A stretch of DNA of 64,000 nucleotides. Source: Aliikangiella sp965214955. Its GTDB lineage: Bacteria > Pseudomonadota > Gammaproteobacteria > Enterobacterales > Kangiellaceae. Below, in pieces: positions 8,169 through 17,412 of this stretch. The stretch's first letter is position 1. Each line of letters starts with the position of its first letter. The stretch is from NCBI GenBank assembly GCA_965214955.1, contig CBDCCU010000004.1, forward strand, positions 62,001 to 126,000. The letters run 5' to 3'. The notes under the pieces were generated by a model, which was not told where the DNA came from, made no database searches, and saw nothing but the letters and a program-made list of their open reading frames with translations. The position numbers were made by a program, and so were the translations under genes.

Positions 8169-9860
8169 ATGACTATCACCTCGGAAGTAAAAAGGTTTTT
8201 AATTGGCGGTGTTGCCATAGCCATTGGGTTAGCTCCTTCTTTAACTCAAGCCCAAGCTCAAGCTGAATGTAAACTCATTGAAAATATTAATGGCGTAACC
8301 CCCACAGCAAACTCAAAAACTTTACAGCAATTTAATTGGCTAGCCATTAACGATGGTAAAGTGATTTCAACGGGCACTCAAAAACCAACAAAGCACCTAG
8401 AGAATTGCACAAAAGTTGATGGTAAAAATCACTACTTATTACCCGGCTTAATTGATGCCCACGGTCATGTTTCGGGGCTTGGTAAAGAAAAACTTAGAGT
8501 TAACCTTCGCGGCACTAGCTCTGAAGCCGAAGCGGTTAACCGAGTAAAACAGTTTTCTCAGGCAAACCCACATTCCCAGTGGATATTAGGTCGCGGCTGG
8601 AATCAGGTTTTGTGGCTAAACAAAACTTTTCCTCATAAAAAATCACTCGACAAAATTGAAGCTAACCGCCCTATTTTATTAAGACGCATTGACGGTCATG
8701 CTGCTTGGGCTAATTCAAAAGCTTTAGCGCTTGCAGGGATCACCCATTTAACACCTGATCCCAAAGGCGGCAAAATTGTTCGAGATAACAATGGCGAAGC
8801 AACAGGGGTTTTAATTGATAATGCCATTGACTTAGTTGGTCAGCATATTAAACCATTGTCTTCAATTGAATTAAGCCATGCCTTCGATAAAGCTTTTAAC
8901 CATCTTCTTAGTGTCGGAATAACCAGCGTGCACGATGCAGGTGTGGGGCAAGCTGACTTAAATTACTACCTTCAAGCGCAAAAACAGCAACCTTTGCCAG
9001 TAAGAATTTATGGCATGTTATCGGGTGCAAGCCAGCATCTTAAACAATGGCTCGATAGCGGAGTTATTAAAAGCAGTGATGACAGATTGTTAATTCAAAG
9101 TGTAAAACTTTATTCCGACGGCGCACTAGGCAGCCGAGGTGCAGCATTGCTTAAACCTTATAGTGATGATGCTGATAATTCTGGATTATTAGTCACTGAG
9201 CCAAAAACACTCAATAACCTTATTGAGTTAATTTTGAGTAAGGGCTTTCAAGCCAATGTTCATGCCATAGGTGATCGCGGTAATCAAAATGTGCTTAACG
9301 CTTTTGACAAAGCCTATAAAAATGTGGGCGGTAAACATTTAAGAAATCGCATTGAACATGCACAAGTGGTGAGCTTAAATGATATCCCGCGATTTAAAAC
9401 CCTAGATATTATTGCCTCAATGCAACCCGTGCATGCAACCAGTGATATGAATATGGCAGAAGATCGAGTGGGCAGTGATCGCATTAAAGGCGCTTATGCT
9501 TGGCGTAAGTTTTTAAATCAAGGCACTATTATTGCCTCGGGCTCGGACTTTCCCGTAGAGCTTGCCAATCCATTCCATGGCATTCATGCAGCTGTTACTC
9601 GGCAAAATCATCAAAACCAACCTAATAAAGGATGGATTATTGAAGAAGCCCTCACACCAACCGAAGCATTACGAAGCTTTACTTTAGATGCTGCTTTTGC
9701 TGCACATCAAGAAAATATCATCGGTTCATTAGAAAAAGGAAAATGGGCAGATTTTATTTTGGTTGATAAAGATATTATCAGCGGCAACCCGCAAGAAATT
9801 TGGCAAACTCAAGTATTAGAAACTTGGGTTGCGGGCGAAAAAGTCTTTTCAAAAAAATAG
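8169..9860 (+). CDS. Exported amidohydrolase, YtcJ-like family
   Basis: 563 residues with a signal peptide (hydrophobic residues ~10-25, then an AQAQAQA stretch). The amidohydrolase-3 metal motifs are present: DAHGH (His98, His100), LYSDGALGSRGAAL, the HAIGDRGNQ and RIEHAQ histidines, and SGSDFPVE with the metal Asp. This family hydrolyses amide or similar bonds in a TIM barrel; substrate is not predictable. It begins 21 bp after the Wzi-like gene with GGGAG upstream of ATG, and is followed by a hairpin that may end the GT25-wzi-amidohydrolase unit. Confidence 0.88.
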   Translation: MTITSEVKRFLIGGVAIAIGLAPSLTQAQAQAECKLIENINGVTPTANSKTLQQFNWLAINDGKVISTGTQKPTKHLENCTKVDGKNHYLLPGLIDAHGHVSGLGKEKLRVNLRGTSSEAEAVNRVKQFSQANPHSQWILGRGWNQVLWLNKTFPHKKSLDKIEANRPILLRRIDGHAAWANSKALALAGITHLTPDPKGGKIVRDNNGEATGVLIDNAIDLVGQHIKPLSSIELSHAFDKAFNHLLSVGITSVHDAGVGQADLNYYLQAQKQQPLPVRIYGMLSGASQHLKQWLDSGVIKSSDDRLLIQSVKLYSDGALGSRGAALLKPYSDDADNSGLLVTEPKTLNNLIELILSKGFQANVHAIGDRGNQNVLNAFDKAYKNVGGKHLRNRIEHAQVVSLNDIPRFKTLDIIASMQPVHATSDMNMAEDRVGSDRIKGAYAWRKFLNQGTIIASGSDFPVELANPFHGIHAAVTRQNHQNQPNKGWIIEEALTPTEALRSFTLDAAFAAHQENIIGSLEKGKWADFILVDKDIISGNPQEIWQTQVLETWVAGEKVFSKK

Positions 9861-9878
9861 CCCCACCTAGCTTTGCCG

Positions 9879-9911
9879 CAGCCTGTATCAATTTCGACAC
9901 AGGCTGTCATT
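9879..9911 (+). terminator. Probable rho-independent terminator after the amidohydrolase gene
   Basis: CAGCCTGT (9879-9886) pairs with ACAGGCTG (9899-9906) around a 12-nt loop, followed by TCATTTTC. The T tract is short, so strength is uncertain. It separates the amidohydrolase from the sigma-54 promoter of the export operon. Confidence 0.55.
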
Positions 9912-10017
9912 TTCAATGCTTCACTTCTGATACAAACTAATAAAAACCCATTACAACAATATTTTTATAAATCGAAATTATCATTACTTATCAACAGGTT
10001 ATAGCAGCAGAATATTT

Positions 10018-10034
10018 CTGGCACGCTACTTGTA
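10018..10034 (+). promoter_or_regulatory. Sigma-54 (-24/-12) promoter of the ABC export operon
   Basis: CTGGCACGCTACTTGTA matches the sigma-54 consensus TGGCACG-N4-TTGC, with GG and the -12 element separated by the required 10 bp; the only departure is TTGT instead of TTGC at -12. Predicted transcription start is about 10045, 15 bp before the TTG start of the adaptor gene. The operon is followed by an NtrC-type sigma-54 activator and its kinase, which supports the call. Confidence 0.75.
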
Positions 10035-10059
10035 ATTCATAAAGCATTATCAAATAAAT

Positions 10060-11337
10060 TTGGATATAAATCGGTTAATTATGGATGTACAACGCATTGT
10101 TAAGAAAAAGTCTTGGGTCAAAACCTATTGGTATGCTTTTCCAATCACTCTCTTAGTTTTCATTTCGTTTGCAGTAAAAGCCTTTTTGGGTGAAGCCTCT
10201 TATATAGTTGAAAAAAGCACACTGCAATTTGCCGAAGTTCAGCAAGGAGATTTTAAAGTTGAAATTAGCGCAATTGGTCAATTAAAGCCTGAAAACACCT
10301 TGTGGATTTCTAGCCAAGTTTCAGGAAGAGTCGAAAAAATACTGGTTAAAGCTGGCAGTAATGTTAATGAAGGTGATGTTCTAGCGGTACTTTCAAATCC
10401 TGAACTTAAGCGCTCACTAGAAAAAGCCAAATGGGAGCTAAAAGCTAAAAAAGCGGAAATGCAGGCTTCAATTGTTCAATTAGAATCACAACTATTAGAA
10501 ATGAAAAATTCTGTTGATGAAGCCGAGTTTAATTATAAAAGTACCAAGCTTAAACTCGATGCCGAAACTCAATTATTAAAAAGTGGTAAAGGTTCAATAT
10601 CAAAAATAGATTACCAAAGAACTAGCCTTTCAGTAGAACAGCAAAAGCAGCGCTGGGTAGCCCAAAAGCGCCGTTATGAAAAAATGAAGAATAATGCCGC
10701 CGCAAATAAAGTCGCACAAAACGCTCGCTTATCTGTTGAGCAAAGCCATTATCAAAGCATTGAGCAGCAAGTTAAGCAATTAAATATTATTGCTAATGCT
10801 TCGGGAACCGTACAAGAAATTTCTTTAACCTTAGGTCAGCAAATTAATCTTGGTGAAAGCGTGGCAGTGGTTGCCGATCACAAAAGTTTAATTGCCGAGC
10901 TAAAAGTGCAGCAGCTACAAGTACAAGAAATTGCTATTGGGCAAAAAGTGGTTGTAGACACCCGCTCAACTGAGCTAAATGGAAAGGTAGTAAGAATTGA
11001 TCCGCGCGTAGAAGCTGGCATGGTTACCGTTGATGTTGTCATTGATGATCAGTTTCCACCAGAAGCACGCCCTGATCTTAATATTGATGGACGTATTATC
11101 ATTAATGATATTGCCACCGCGTTATATGTGAAGCGCCCTGCTTTTGCACCAAAACATTCAGAAGTGACATTATTTACATTATCTGAAGATAAAAATTTTA
11201 TTAACCGTAAAAAAGTCAAAATAGGGTTTAGCTCGGTTAATCAAGTACAAATTGTTGAAGGATTATCAGTAGGTGAAAAAATTGTTACCTCCGATATTTC
11301 AAAATTGATTCAACATCCACAAATTTTAGTTAATTAG
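10060..11337 (+). CDS. Periplasmic adaptor subunit (HlyD/MacA family) of ABC exporter
   Basis: 425 residues: one membrane anchor (~23-43), a biotinyl-lipoyl-like half motif (ISSQVSGRVEKILVKAGSNVNEGDVLAVLSNP split around a hairpin), a long coiled coil (~115-235), the second lipoyl half (NASGTVQEISLTLGQQINLGE) and beta-barrel/MP domains. This is the membrane-fusion protein that links an inner-membrane ABC pump to an outer-membrane channel. Start is uncertain: TTG at 10060 (used here) or ATG at 10081, neither with a clear ribosome site. The ATPase follows after 16 bp. No TolC-like channel gene is in the cluster, so a general TolC would be needed (inference). Confidence 0.9.
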   Translation: MDINRLIMDVQRIVKKKSWVKTYWYAFPITLLVFISFAVKAFLGEASYIVEKSTLQFAEVQQGDFKVEISAIGQLKPENTLWISSQVSGRVEKILVKAGSNVNEGDVLAVLSNPELKRSLEKAKWELKAKKAEMQASIVQLESQLLEMKNSVDEAEFNYKSTKLKLDAETQLLKSGKGSISKIDYQRTSLSVEQQKQRWVAQKRRYEKMKNNAAANKVAQNARLSVEQSHYQSIEQQVKQLNIIANASGTVQEISLTLGQQINLGESVAVVADHKSLIAELKVQQLQVQEIAIGQKVVVDTRSTELNGKVVRIDPRVEAGMVTVDVVIDDQFPPEARPDLNIDGRIIINDIATALYVKRPAFAPKHSEVTLFTLSEDKNFINRKKVKIGFSSVNQVQIVEGLSVGEKIVTSDISKLIQHPQILVN

Positions 11338-11353
11338 TCTTAAGGGAAAAAAT

Positions 11354-12094
11354 ATGACGCCATTAATTCAGCTTTCAAACATTAGTAAAACTTTTATTAC
11401 CGAAGAAATAGAAACCAGAGCAGTCAGCCAAGTAAACCTTTCTATAAATCAAGGTGACTATGTTTCGTTAAGCGGTCCATCGGGTTGCGGAAAATCAACC
11501 TTGCTTTCAATTTTAGGCTTGCTCGATACATCAACCGATGGCAAATATTTGCTCAATAATGTTGATGTTTCACAACTTGATAGAAATCAACGCGCCAAAA
11601 TTAGAAACGAGAAAATTGGGTTTATTTTTCAATCGTTTAATTTAATTTCTGATCTCACAGTATTTGAAAATGTCATGCTACCACTAACCTACCAAACAGG
11701 ATTAGCGAAACAAGCTACTGAAGACAAAGTTAATCAAGTACTTGATAAGGTAGAAATGTCACACCGTAAAAATCATTTTCCTTCACAACTATCAGGTGGT
11801 CAACAACAACGTGTGGCAGTTGCAAGAGCGTTAGTGAATAACCCTGCATTTATTCTTGCTGATGAGCCAACAGGAAATTTAGATTCTAAAAATGCACAAG
11901 CGGTAATGAATTTATTAGAAAATTTACATGCCGAGGGTAGCACTATTTGCATGGTAACTCATGACCCACGCTCAGCCGCTCAAGCCGATAGAAGAATTGA
12001 AATGTTTGATGGTCAAATTATTGTTGATAGCAACAATAATCAAAAAGCCAAGCCAAAACATAACGCTCAAGATCAATTATCAGAAATTGCTTAA
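11354..12094 (+). CDS. ABC transporter ATP-binding protein, MacB/LolD type
   Basis: 246 residues with Walker A GPSGCGKST (41-49), Q-loop FIFQSFNL, signature LSGGQQQRV (146-154), Walker B ILADEPTGNLD (from 167) and H-loop MVTHDPR. It belongs to the type VII (MacB/LolCDE-like) ATPase group, which powers mechanotransmission rather than classic transport. AAGGGAAAAA lies upstream of the ATG. The permease gene follows after 36 bp. In the genome context it is the energy subunit for the adaptor and permease on either side. Confidence 0.93.
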   Translation: MTPLIQLSNISKTFITEEIETRAVSQVNLSINQGDYVSLSGPSGCGKSTLLSILGLLDTSTDGKYLLNNVDVSQLDRNQRAKIRNEKIGFIFQSFNLISDLTVFENVMLPLTYQTGLAKQATEDKVNQVLDKVEMSHRKNHFPSQLSGGQQQRVAVARALVNNPAFILADEPTGNLDSKNAQAVMNLLENLHAEGSTICMVTHDPRSAAQADRRIEMFDGQIIVDSNNNQKAKPKHNAQDQLSEIA

Positions 12095-12130
12095 TCAAAA
12101 ATCATCATTGATTTTAAAGAGAGAATAACA

Positions 12131-14551
12131 ATGTCTTTAATGTTAGATATTAAATATGCGTTTAGACAAGTGTTTAACGCACCCAAATTTACCGCACTCA
12201 CTTTAATTGTTTTAGTGGGTGGATTATCCATAAGTTTATTTACTTTTTCGTTTTTATATTCACTCATTTATAAGCCACTACCAGTACCAAACGGTGAAAA
12301 TATTTTTAGCTTGTCGGTAAAGTATGATGGTGATCGCGGCAGGCTACCTGCGTATGAATTTTTACAAGCTCGCAAGCAACTAACTTCATTTAGTGCTTTA
12401 GGTGCGATAGCAAGCACATCGGCAAGGTTATCAATTAATGACACTGGTGTTACCTTAAATGGCAGTTATATTGAACAAGATATGTTTGATGTAACCAATA
12501 CAGCGCCAATTTTAGGGCGTGTATTTGATAATAGCGATATGCAAGCAAACGCATCACCAAGCGTTGTTATTAGCTATCATACTTGGGTAACGCATTTAAA
12601 TGCTGATCCCAATATTGTTGGTGAAAAAATTCGTCTTAACGATATTTTAACCACAGTAATTGGGGTAATGCCCGAAGGTTATGGTTTTCCCGTTGCCTCA
12701 AGAATTTGGCTTCCAATGCCGCATAGAATGTTAAACCCTGAGCCTACCGACGAAGTTTACTTTCGTACTTATTTAACACTAAAACCGAATATCTCGATAG
12801 AGCAAGCCGAGCAAGAATTTACTCAAGCTTATACTGGAATTTATCAACAATCAGTAAAGCTTTATAAAAAAACAGATGCGTTAACTCAAGGATTAATTCT
12901 TACTTTTCCTCATGCTCAAACCGATGGCGAAGGCGGAATTGTTTTCACCTTTTTTAACTTAGTTGCCTTTTTTATACTGCTACTTGCTTGTATTAATGTT
13001 GGTAACTTACTACTGGCTAAAGCCATAGAAAAACAAAAAGAAACAGCCATTAGAGCTGCCATTGGCGCACCAATAAAAAAGCTAACCTTTCAAATTATGG
13101 TTGGCGGTGTATTAATTACCCTATTAGGTGGACTACTTTCATTATTACTCGTCGGTGATTTACTCAGCTTTGCCGATACTACTTTGCATACCGCTATTTC
13201 TGATAACCTTCCATTTTGGTGGCATTGGGGAATGGATTGGCAAACCGTTTTAATGGCTGGTGTTTTCACTTTGGTCACTTTATTTTTAGCCTCTTTTTTA
13301 CCCGCATGGAAAATTGCCAACCAAGATATTAATATGACTTTGCGAGATGGAACGCGAGGCGCACAAGGTAAAAAAGCGGGTAGAGCTTCGCGTATGTTAG
13401 TAACGGTACAAATATTTTTGATCTCTACATTAATTTTAATTGGCTCGGTTTCTGCGTTTATTTCTCATTATTTATTAAATATAGAAACTGGTGAAAATTT
13501 AGAGCAAGTGCTCGAAGGAAGTATGTATCTAAATAGTAAAAAATATGAAGCCGATGAGCAAAAGCATATTTTCTTTGAAAGCTTTATTGAACGATTAAAT
13601 CAAAATGAAGAAGTATCTGCGTCTGTCGCTAGAATTTACCGTGGCGAAGCAACACCATTACTTGAAGATTTTGACAATATCGATCAACAAAGTATTGCTA
13701 AAATGGACACCTTATCACTGTACGGTAATACAGATTTTTATGGCGCAAAATTAATTGAGGGTCGTCATCTCAATAAAAGTGATAACCAAAACAATCGCAA
13801 AGTTGCGCTGGTCAGTGAGTCATTTGTTAAACGCCACTGGCAAAATCAAAACCCACTGGATAAACCACTAACCTTTAAACTTAATGATGAAGAACATACG
13901 GTTTACATTGTGGGTGTTGTTACCGACAAAGTGAATACCAGCGCTTTATTTGCTAATCAAGATCGCGTAGATGAGCTTTATGTTTCGGGTTATCAATTTC
14001 CTTATGATTATTATCGTATTTATTACAAATATCATGGCGAACTTGAACAAGGCTTAGAAGCTTTTTATCGAGTGGCTTTCTCGCTAGATAATACCCTAGA
14101 GCCAAGCTATGTAGAATCGGCACTTCGTAATCAAGACATGATGAAAAGTGCTATGAAATTAACCTCTCGTATTACATTTATTGCTGGCGGTTTTGCACTT
14201 TTACTCGCTTTAACAGGGATCTATGGATTAACCTCAAACGCTGTTGCCAGAAGAACTCACGAAGTTGGTATCAGGCGCGCCGTTGGAGCAACTGACAAAC
14301 AAATTATTAGAATGTTTTTAAAACAAGGCAGCAGGCAACTAATTGTTGGTTTGTCTAGTGCGTTGTTTTTATTTGGCTTAATAACCTTTGCACTTAATAA
14401 CTTTGCCGATGGTAATATCCCTAATGAAATATTTCTAATGCTAGCACTGGTTGTTACTATCAGCTTGTCAGTTGTTGTCATGCTTGCGATTTATTTTCCT
14501 ACCCGAAAAGCAGTTGCAATGGAACCTAGTAGCGCATTAAGGTACGAGTAA
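12131..14551 (+). CDS. ABC transporter permease, duplicated MacB_PCD/FtsX type
   Basis: 806 residues, twice the usual MacB permease length: an N-terminal TM helix (~18-44), a periplasmic MacB core domain (~50-260), three TM helices in an FtsX domain (~270-410), then a second TM helix, periplasmic domain (~450-660) and FtsX domain (~675-795). This duplicated form works without a partner permease. AAAGAGAGAATAAC precedes the ATG. Proteins of this architecture are commonly found with HlyD adaptors and NtrC-type regulators; the substrate may be a peptide, lipid or lipoprotein but cannot be read from sequence. Confidence 0.9.
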   Translation: MSLMLDIKYAFRQVFNAPKFTALTLIVLVGGLSISLFTFSFLYSLIYKPLPVPNGENIFSLSVKYDGDRGRLPAYEFLQARKQLTSFSALGAIASTSARLSINDTGVTLNGSYIEQDMFDVTNTAPILGRVFDNSDMQANASPSVVISYHTWVTHLNADPNIVGEKIRLNDILTTVIGVMPEGYGFPVASRIWLPMPHRMLNPEPTDEVYFRTYLTLKPNISIEQAEQEFTQAYTGIYQQSVKLYKKTDALTQGLILTFPHAQTDGEGGIVFTFFNLVAFFILLLACINVGNLLLAKAIEKQKETAIRAAIGAPIKKLTFQIMVGGVLITLLGGLLSLLLVGDLLSFADTTLHTAISDNLPFWWHWGMDWQTVLMAGVFTLVTLFLASFLPAWKIANQDINMTLRDGTRGAQGKKAGRASRMLVTVQIFLISTLILIGSVSAFISHYLLNIETGENLEQVLEGSMYLNSKKYEADEQKHIFFESFIERLNQNEEVSASVARIYRGEATPLLEDFDNIDQQSIAKMDTLSLYGNTDFYGAKLIEGRHLNKSDNQNNRKVALVSESFVKRHWQNQNPLDKPLTFKLNDEEHTVYIVGVVTDKVNTSALFANQDRVDELYVSGYQFPYDYYRIYYKYHGELEQGLEAFYRVAFSLDNTLEPSYVESALRNQDMMKSAMKLTSRITFIAGGFALLLALTGIYGLTSNAVARRTHEVGIRRAVGATDKQIIRMFLKQGSRQLIVGLSSALFLFGLITFALNNFADGNIPNEIFLMLALVVTISLSVVVMLAIYFPTRKAVAMEPSSALRYE

Positions 14552-14559
14552 TCAATCCC

Positions 14560-14593
14560 AAGGTTTATCTGCAAGTTTCTTGCAGGTAAACTT
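14560..14593 (+). terminator. Hairpin between ABC permease and response-regulator genes
   Basis: GTTTATCTGCAAG (14563-14575) pairs with CTTGCAGGTAAAC (14579-14591) over 13 bp with one T-G wobble and a 3-nt loop. No strong T tract follows (TTATCTTT), so it may be a terminator or a transcript-processing/attenuation hairpin separating the pump genes from the regulatory genes. Confidence 0.55.
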
Positions 14594-14651
14594 ATCTTTA
14601 ACTAAACTTTGCTGAACTCAAAATAAGTCGTTAATACTTGTTACTAAACTT

Positions 14652-16025
14652 ATGAATAAAACCATTTTAATTGCCGATGATGACACTAATGTATTGGCTA
14701 GCCTGAACTTTTTACTCAGTGAAGAAGGCTTTACCGTTTACCAAGCGAGCTCTCCTGCCGAGGCATTTGCGGCAATTAACCAAAAGCCAATCGACTTATT
14801 GCTTACCGACTTAAATTTTCATGAAGATACCACTTCGGGTAAAGAAGGTATTACCTTAGTTGAACGAGTAAATAAAGCCTTTCCTGATTTACCCATTATT
14901 GTAATGACGGGCTGGGCAACTGTTGATATTGCGGTAAAAACATTAAAGTCTGGCGCAAAAGATTTTGTGCAAAAACCTTGGAAAGATGAACAACTAATAT
15001 CAAGTATTAACACTCATATTGCACTTTGTTGTGCGGTAAAAAAAGCCCAGTCACTTAGTCAGCATAATAAAATTTTAAGTGCTGAAAATTTGCCCAATTT
15101 CGACTCTGGCATTATTGCCAGATCAGAAGAAATGCAGTCACTTGTTTCAACCCTAAAAAATTTAGCCTTGTCTGATATGAATATTTTACTGACAGGCGAA
15201 AATGGCACAGGCAAAAGTCTTTTTGCTCAGTTTATTCATCAATATTCAGCAAGAAAAGATTCTGACTTTGTTTCGGTAAATATGGGCGCGATTGCAGAAA
15301 ATTTATTTGAAAGTGAAATGTTTGGTCATACAAAAGGGGCTTTTACCGACGCAAAAAATGATCGCATTGGTCGATTTGAAATGGCAGAAAGTGGCACTTT
15401 ATTTTTAGATGAGTTAGCCAACATCCCTATTTCGCAACAAGCAAAACTATTAAGAGTATTAGAAGAAAACCAATTTGAAAAAGTGGGCAGTAGCCGCACC
15501 CAAATAGCCGATGCTAGGATCATTTCTGCCACCAATGCCGATCTCAATATCAACATTAAAAATGGTAGTTTTAGACAAGATTTATACTACAGACTGAATA
15601 CAGTAGAAATAAAAATTCCCGCACTTAGAGAAAGAGTTGCAGATATAAAACCACTGGCTGAATCATTTTTAGAGAAATATGCAAAAAAATATAATCGGCA
15701 AATTCCAAAGCTATCGACAGATGCAATAAGCCAACTTGAAAGTTATGCTTGGCCGGGTAATATCAGAGAATTAAGCCATCTATTAGAGCGCGCTTTATTT
15801 ATGTGTAACGAAGATAAAATTCAGCCAACACATTTAAATTTAGATCCCACACTAAAAACTAAATCCAATATTCATCATTCCAACATAACCTTAGATGAAA
15901 TTGAAAAACAAGTTCTTATTTCTCGATTAGATCTCAATAATGGCAATGTAACCGAAACAGCAAAATCATTAGGTTTAAGTCGAAGTGGATATTATCGCCG
16001 CGTGCAAAAATATGGGCTGGATTAA
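14652..16025 (+). CDS. NtrC-family sigma-54-dependent response regulator
   Basis: 457 residues: receiver (Asp53 in LLLTDLNFHED), AAA+ domain (~110-380) with Walker A GENGTGKS (182-189), Walker B GTLFLDELANI, an arginine finger region (FRQDLYYRLNTVEI), and a Fis-type HTH at the C terminus (VTETAKSLGLSRSGYYRR). The sigma-54 contact loop reads GAFTDA (229-234) instead of GAFTGA. It is followed after 3 bp by its kinase, and preceded by an export operon with a sigma-54 promoter, so it most likely activates that operon (inference from position and promoter). Confidence 0.92.
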   Translation: MNKTILIADDDTNVLASLNFLLSEEGFTVYQASSPAEAFAAINQKPIDLLLTDLNFHEDTTSGKEGITLVERVNKAFPDLPIIVMTGWATVDIAVKTLKSGAKDFVQKPWKDEQLISSINTHIALCCAVKKAQSLSQHNKILSAENLPNFDSGIIARSEEMQSLVSTLKNLALSDMNILLTGENGTGKSLFAQFIHQYSARKDSDFVSVNMGAIAENLFESEMFGHTKGAFTDAKNDRIGRFEMAESGTLFLDELANIPISQQAKLLRVLEENQFEKVGSSRTQIADARIISATNADLNINIKNGSFRQDLYYRLNTVEIKIPALRERVADIKPLAESFLEKYAKKYNRQIPKLSTDAISQLESYAWPGNIRELSHLLERALFMCNEDKIQPTHLNLDPTLKTKSNIHHSNITLDEIEKQVLISRLDLNNGNVTETAKSLGLSRSGYYRRVQKYGLD

Positions 16026-16028
16026 TTT

Positions 16029-17366
16029 ATGAAACTTAATTTAAACCAGCTTTTTCCAAGCTTAAAAAAACACGCAAACACTCAAGCAAAATTAATCCTT
16101 ACTGCCAGCCTTCCTTGCTATTTTATTATGCTTTATGCCATGTATCTTGCGGGAGCAACTTGGTATTTGTTTTTTTTCATCGCCATTAGTGTTTTGCTCA
16201 TTATTATTTACGCAACAGTAGCAGGCAGACAAAAAGCCGACTATCAACTACAAACCTTGTCAAACTTGGTTGAAGCACTTATTGATGGCGACTACACCTT
16301 AAGAGGCAGAAAACAAAGCAACCCCGCGTTTCAAGAGTTGCTCGACTTGATCAACCGCCTTGCCGAAACATTAAACCAACATAAACTTAAAGCCGAAGAA
16401 AGCCAGTTATTATTAAATAAAATCATTGATCAAATGGAGCCTATGCTTATTGCTATAGATGAAGATCAAAAAATATCCATGATTAATGCTAGTGCCAAAA
16501 AGTGGTTAGGAAAATCACTCAGTAGTGAAATGATTTTATCGAATGAATTATTCAATCAGCTAACTAAAGAAACCAAAAGCAATACCATTGAGTTTAGCGA
16601 TAATGAGCTTAATGGTGAATTTATTTTATTTCGCGACTCATTTATTAGCGCGAATAAAAAGCACCAATTATTTCTACTGACCCGAGCTGAAAAACTATTA
16701 CGAGAAAAACAAAAACATGCTTGGCAAGGCTTATTCAGAGTTTTAAGCCACGAGTTGAATAATTCTTTAGTACCAATTACAACTTTTAGCAATACATTAA
16801 AGCGCAAACTCGACAAACAAAACGCGATTGAAGACATTGAAAAATTTAAAAATGGGTTATCCATCATTAGTGAGCGAGCCGACTCATTAACAAGTTTTAT
16901 TGCAAGTTATAGTCAGCTTTCACATTTGCCCGACCCGCAAATAAAACGCCATGATTGGAAAAAGTCGATTAGTAATTTAACCCAGCTTTTTCCGAGTCAG
17001 GAAATTAGCTTCCACTTTCAAAACACCATCATAAAAAAGCTGCCACTCGATTTAAAACAGTTTGAGCAAGCATTAATTAATTTACTCAAAAATGCTGAAG
17101 AAGCCAATTTGCAAACAGGTAAAAACAAAATTTTAATTGAAGCCAATCAATCAAAAGAACAGTTATTTATTAGTATAAAAGATCAAGGAATTGGAATTAC
17201 CAATCCAGACAATTTATTTATTCCTTTTTACTCCACAAAAAAACAAGGCAGCGGCATTGGGCTAGTGCTAAGTCAACAAATTATTCATAATCATGGCGGT
17301 CAACTCTCATTAAAGAATAGAGACGACAAACAAGGAGCAATGGCAATTATTGGTTTGCCCATATAG
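16029..17366 (+). CDS. Sensor histidine kinase, partner of the NtrC-type regulator
   Basis: 445 residues: two adjacent TM helices (~22-40 and 45-66) with almost no periplasmic loop, a HAMP/PAS-like linker (~75-210), HisKA with His241 in VLSHELNNSLVPI, and HATPase with N box ALINLLKNAEEAN, G1 IKDQGIGI and G2 GSGIGLVLSQQ. The lack of a periplasmic domain suggests it senses something in the membrane or cytoplasm. Three bases separate it from the regulator gene, so the two are co-transcribed and act as a pair. Confidence 0.9.
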   Translation: MKLNLNQLFPSLKKHANTQAKLILTASLPCYFIMLYAMYLAGATWYLFFFIAISVLLIIIYATVAGRQKADYQLQTLSNLVEALIDGDYTLRGRKQSNPAFQELLDLINRLAETLNQHKLKAEESQLLLNKIIDQMEPMLIAIDEDQKISMINASAKKWLGKSLSSEMILSNELFNQLTKETKSNTIEFSDNELNGEFILFRDSFISANKKHQLFLLTRAEKLLREKQKHAWQGLFRVLSHELNNSLVPITTFSNTLKRKLDKQNAIEDIEKFKNGLSIISERADSLTSFIASYSQLSHLPDPQIKRHDWKKSISNLTQLFPSQEISFHFQNTIIKKLPLDLKQFEQALINLLKNAEEANLQTGKNKILIEANQSKEQLFISIKDQGIGITNPDNLFIPFYSTKKQGSGIGLVLSQQIIHNHGGQLSLKNRDDKQGAMAIIGLPI

Positions 17367-17412
17367 AATTACAGATTCTATCGAATTTTATTAAAATACT
17401 TGAGATTATACG

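Noticed and set aside
9884..9935. TGTATCA ... TGATACA inverted pair as an upstream activator site for the sigma-54 promoter
   Set aside because: The arms are ~45 bp apart and one is part of the terminator stem.
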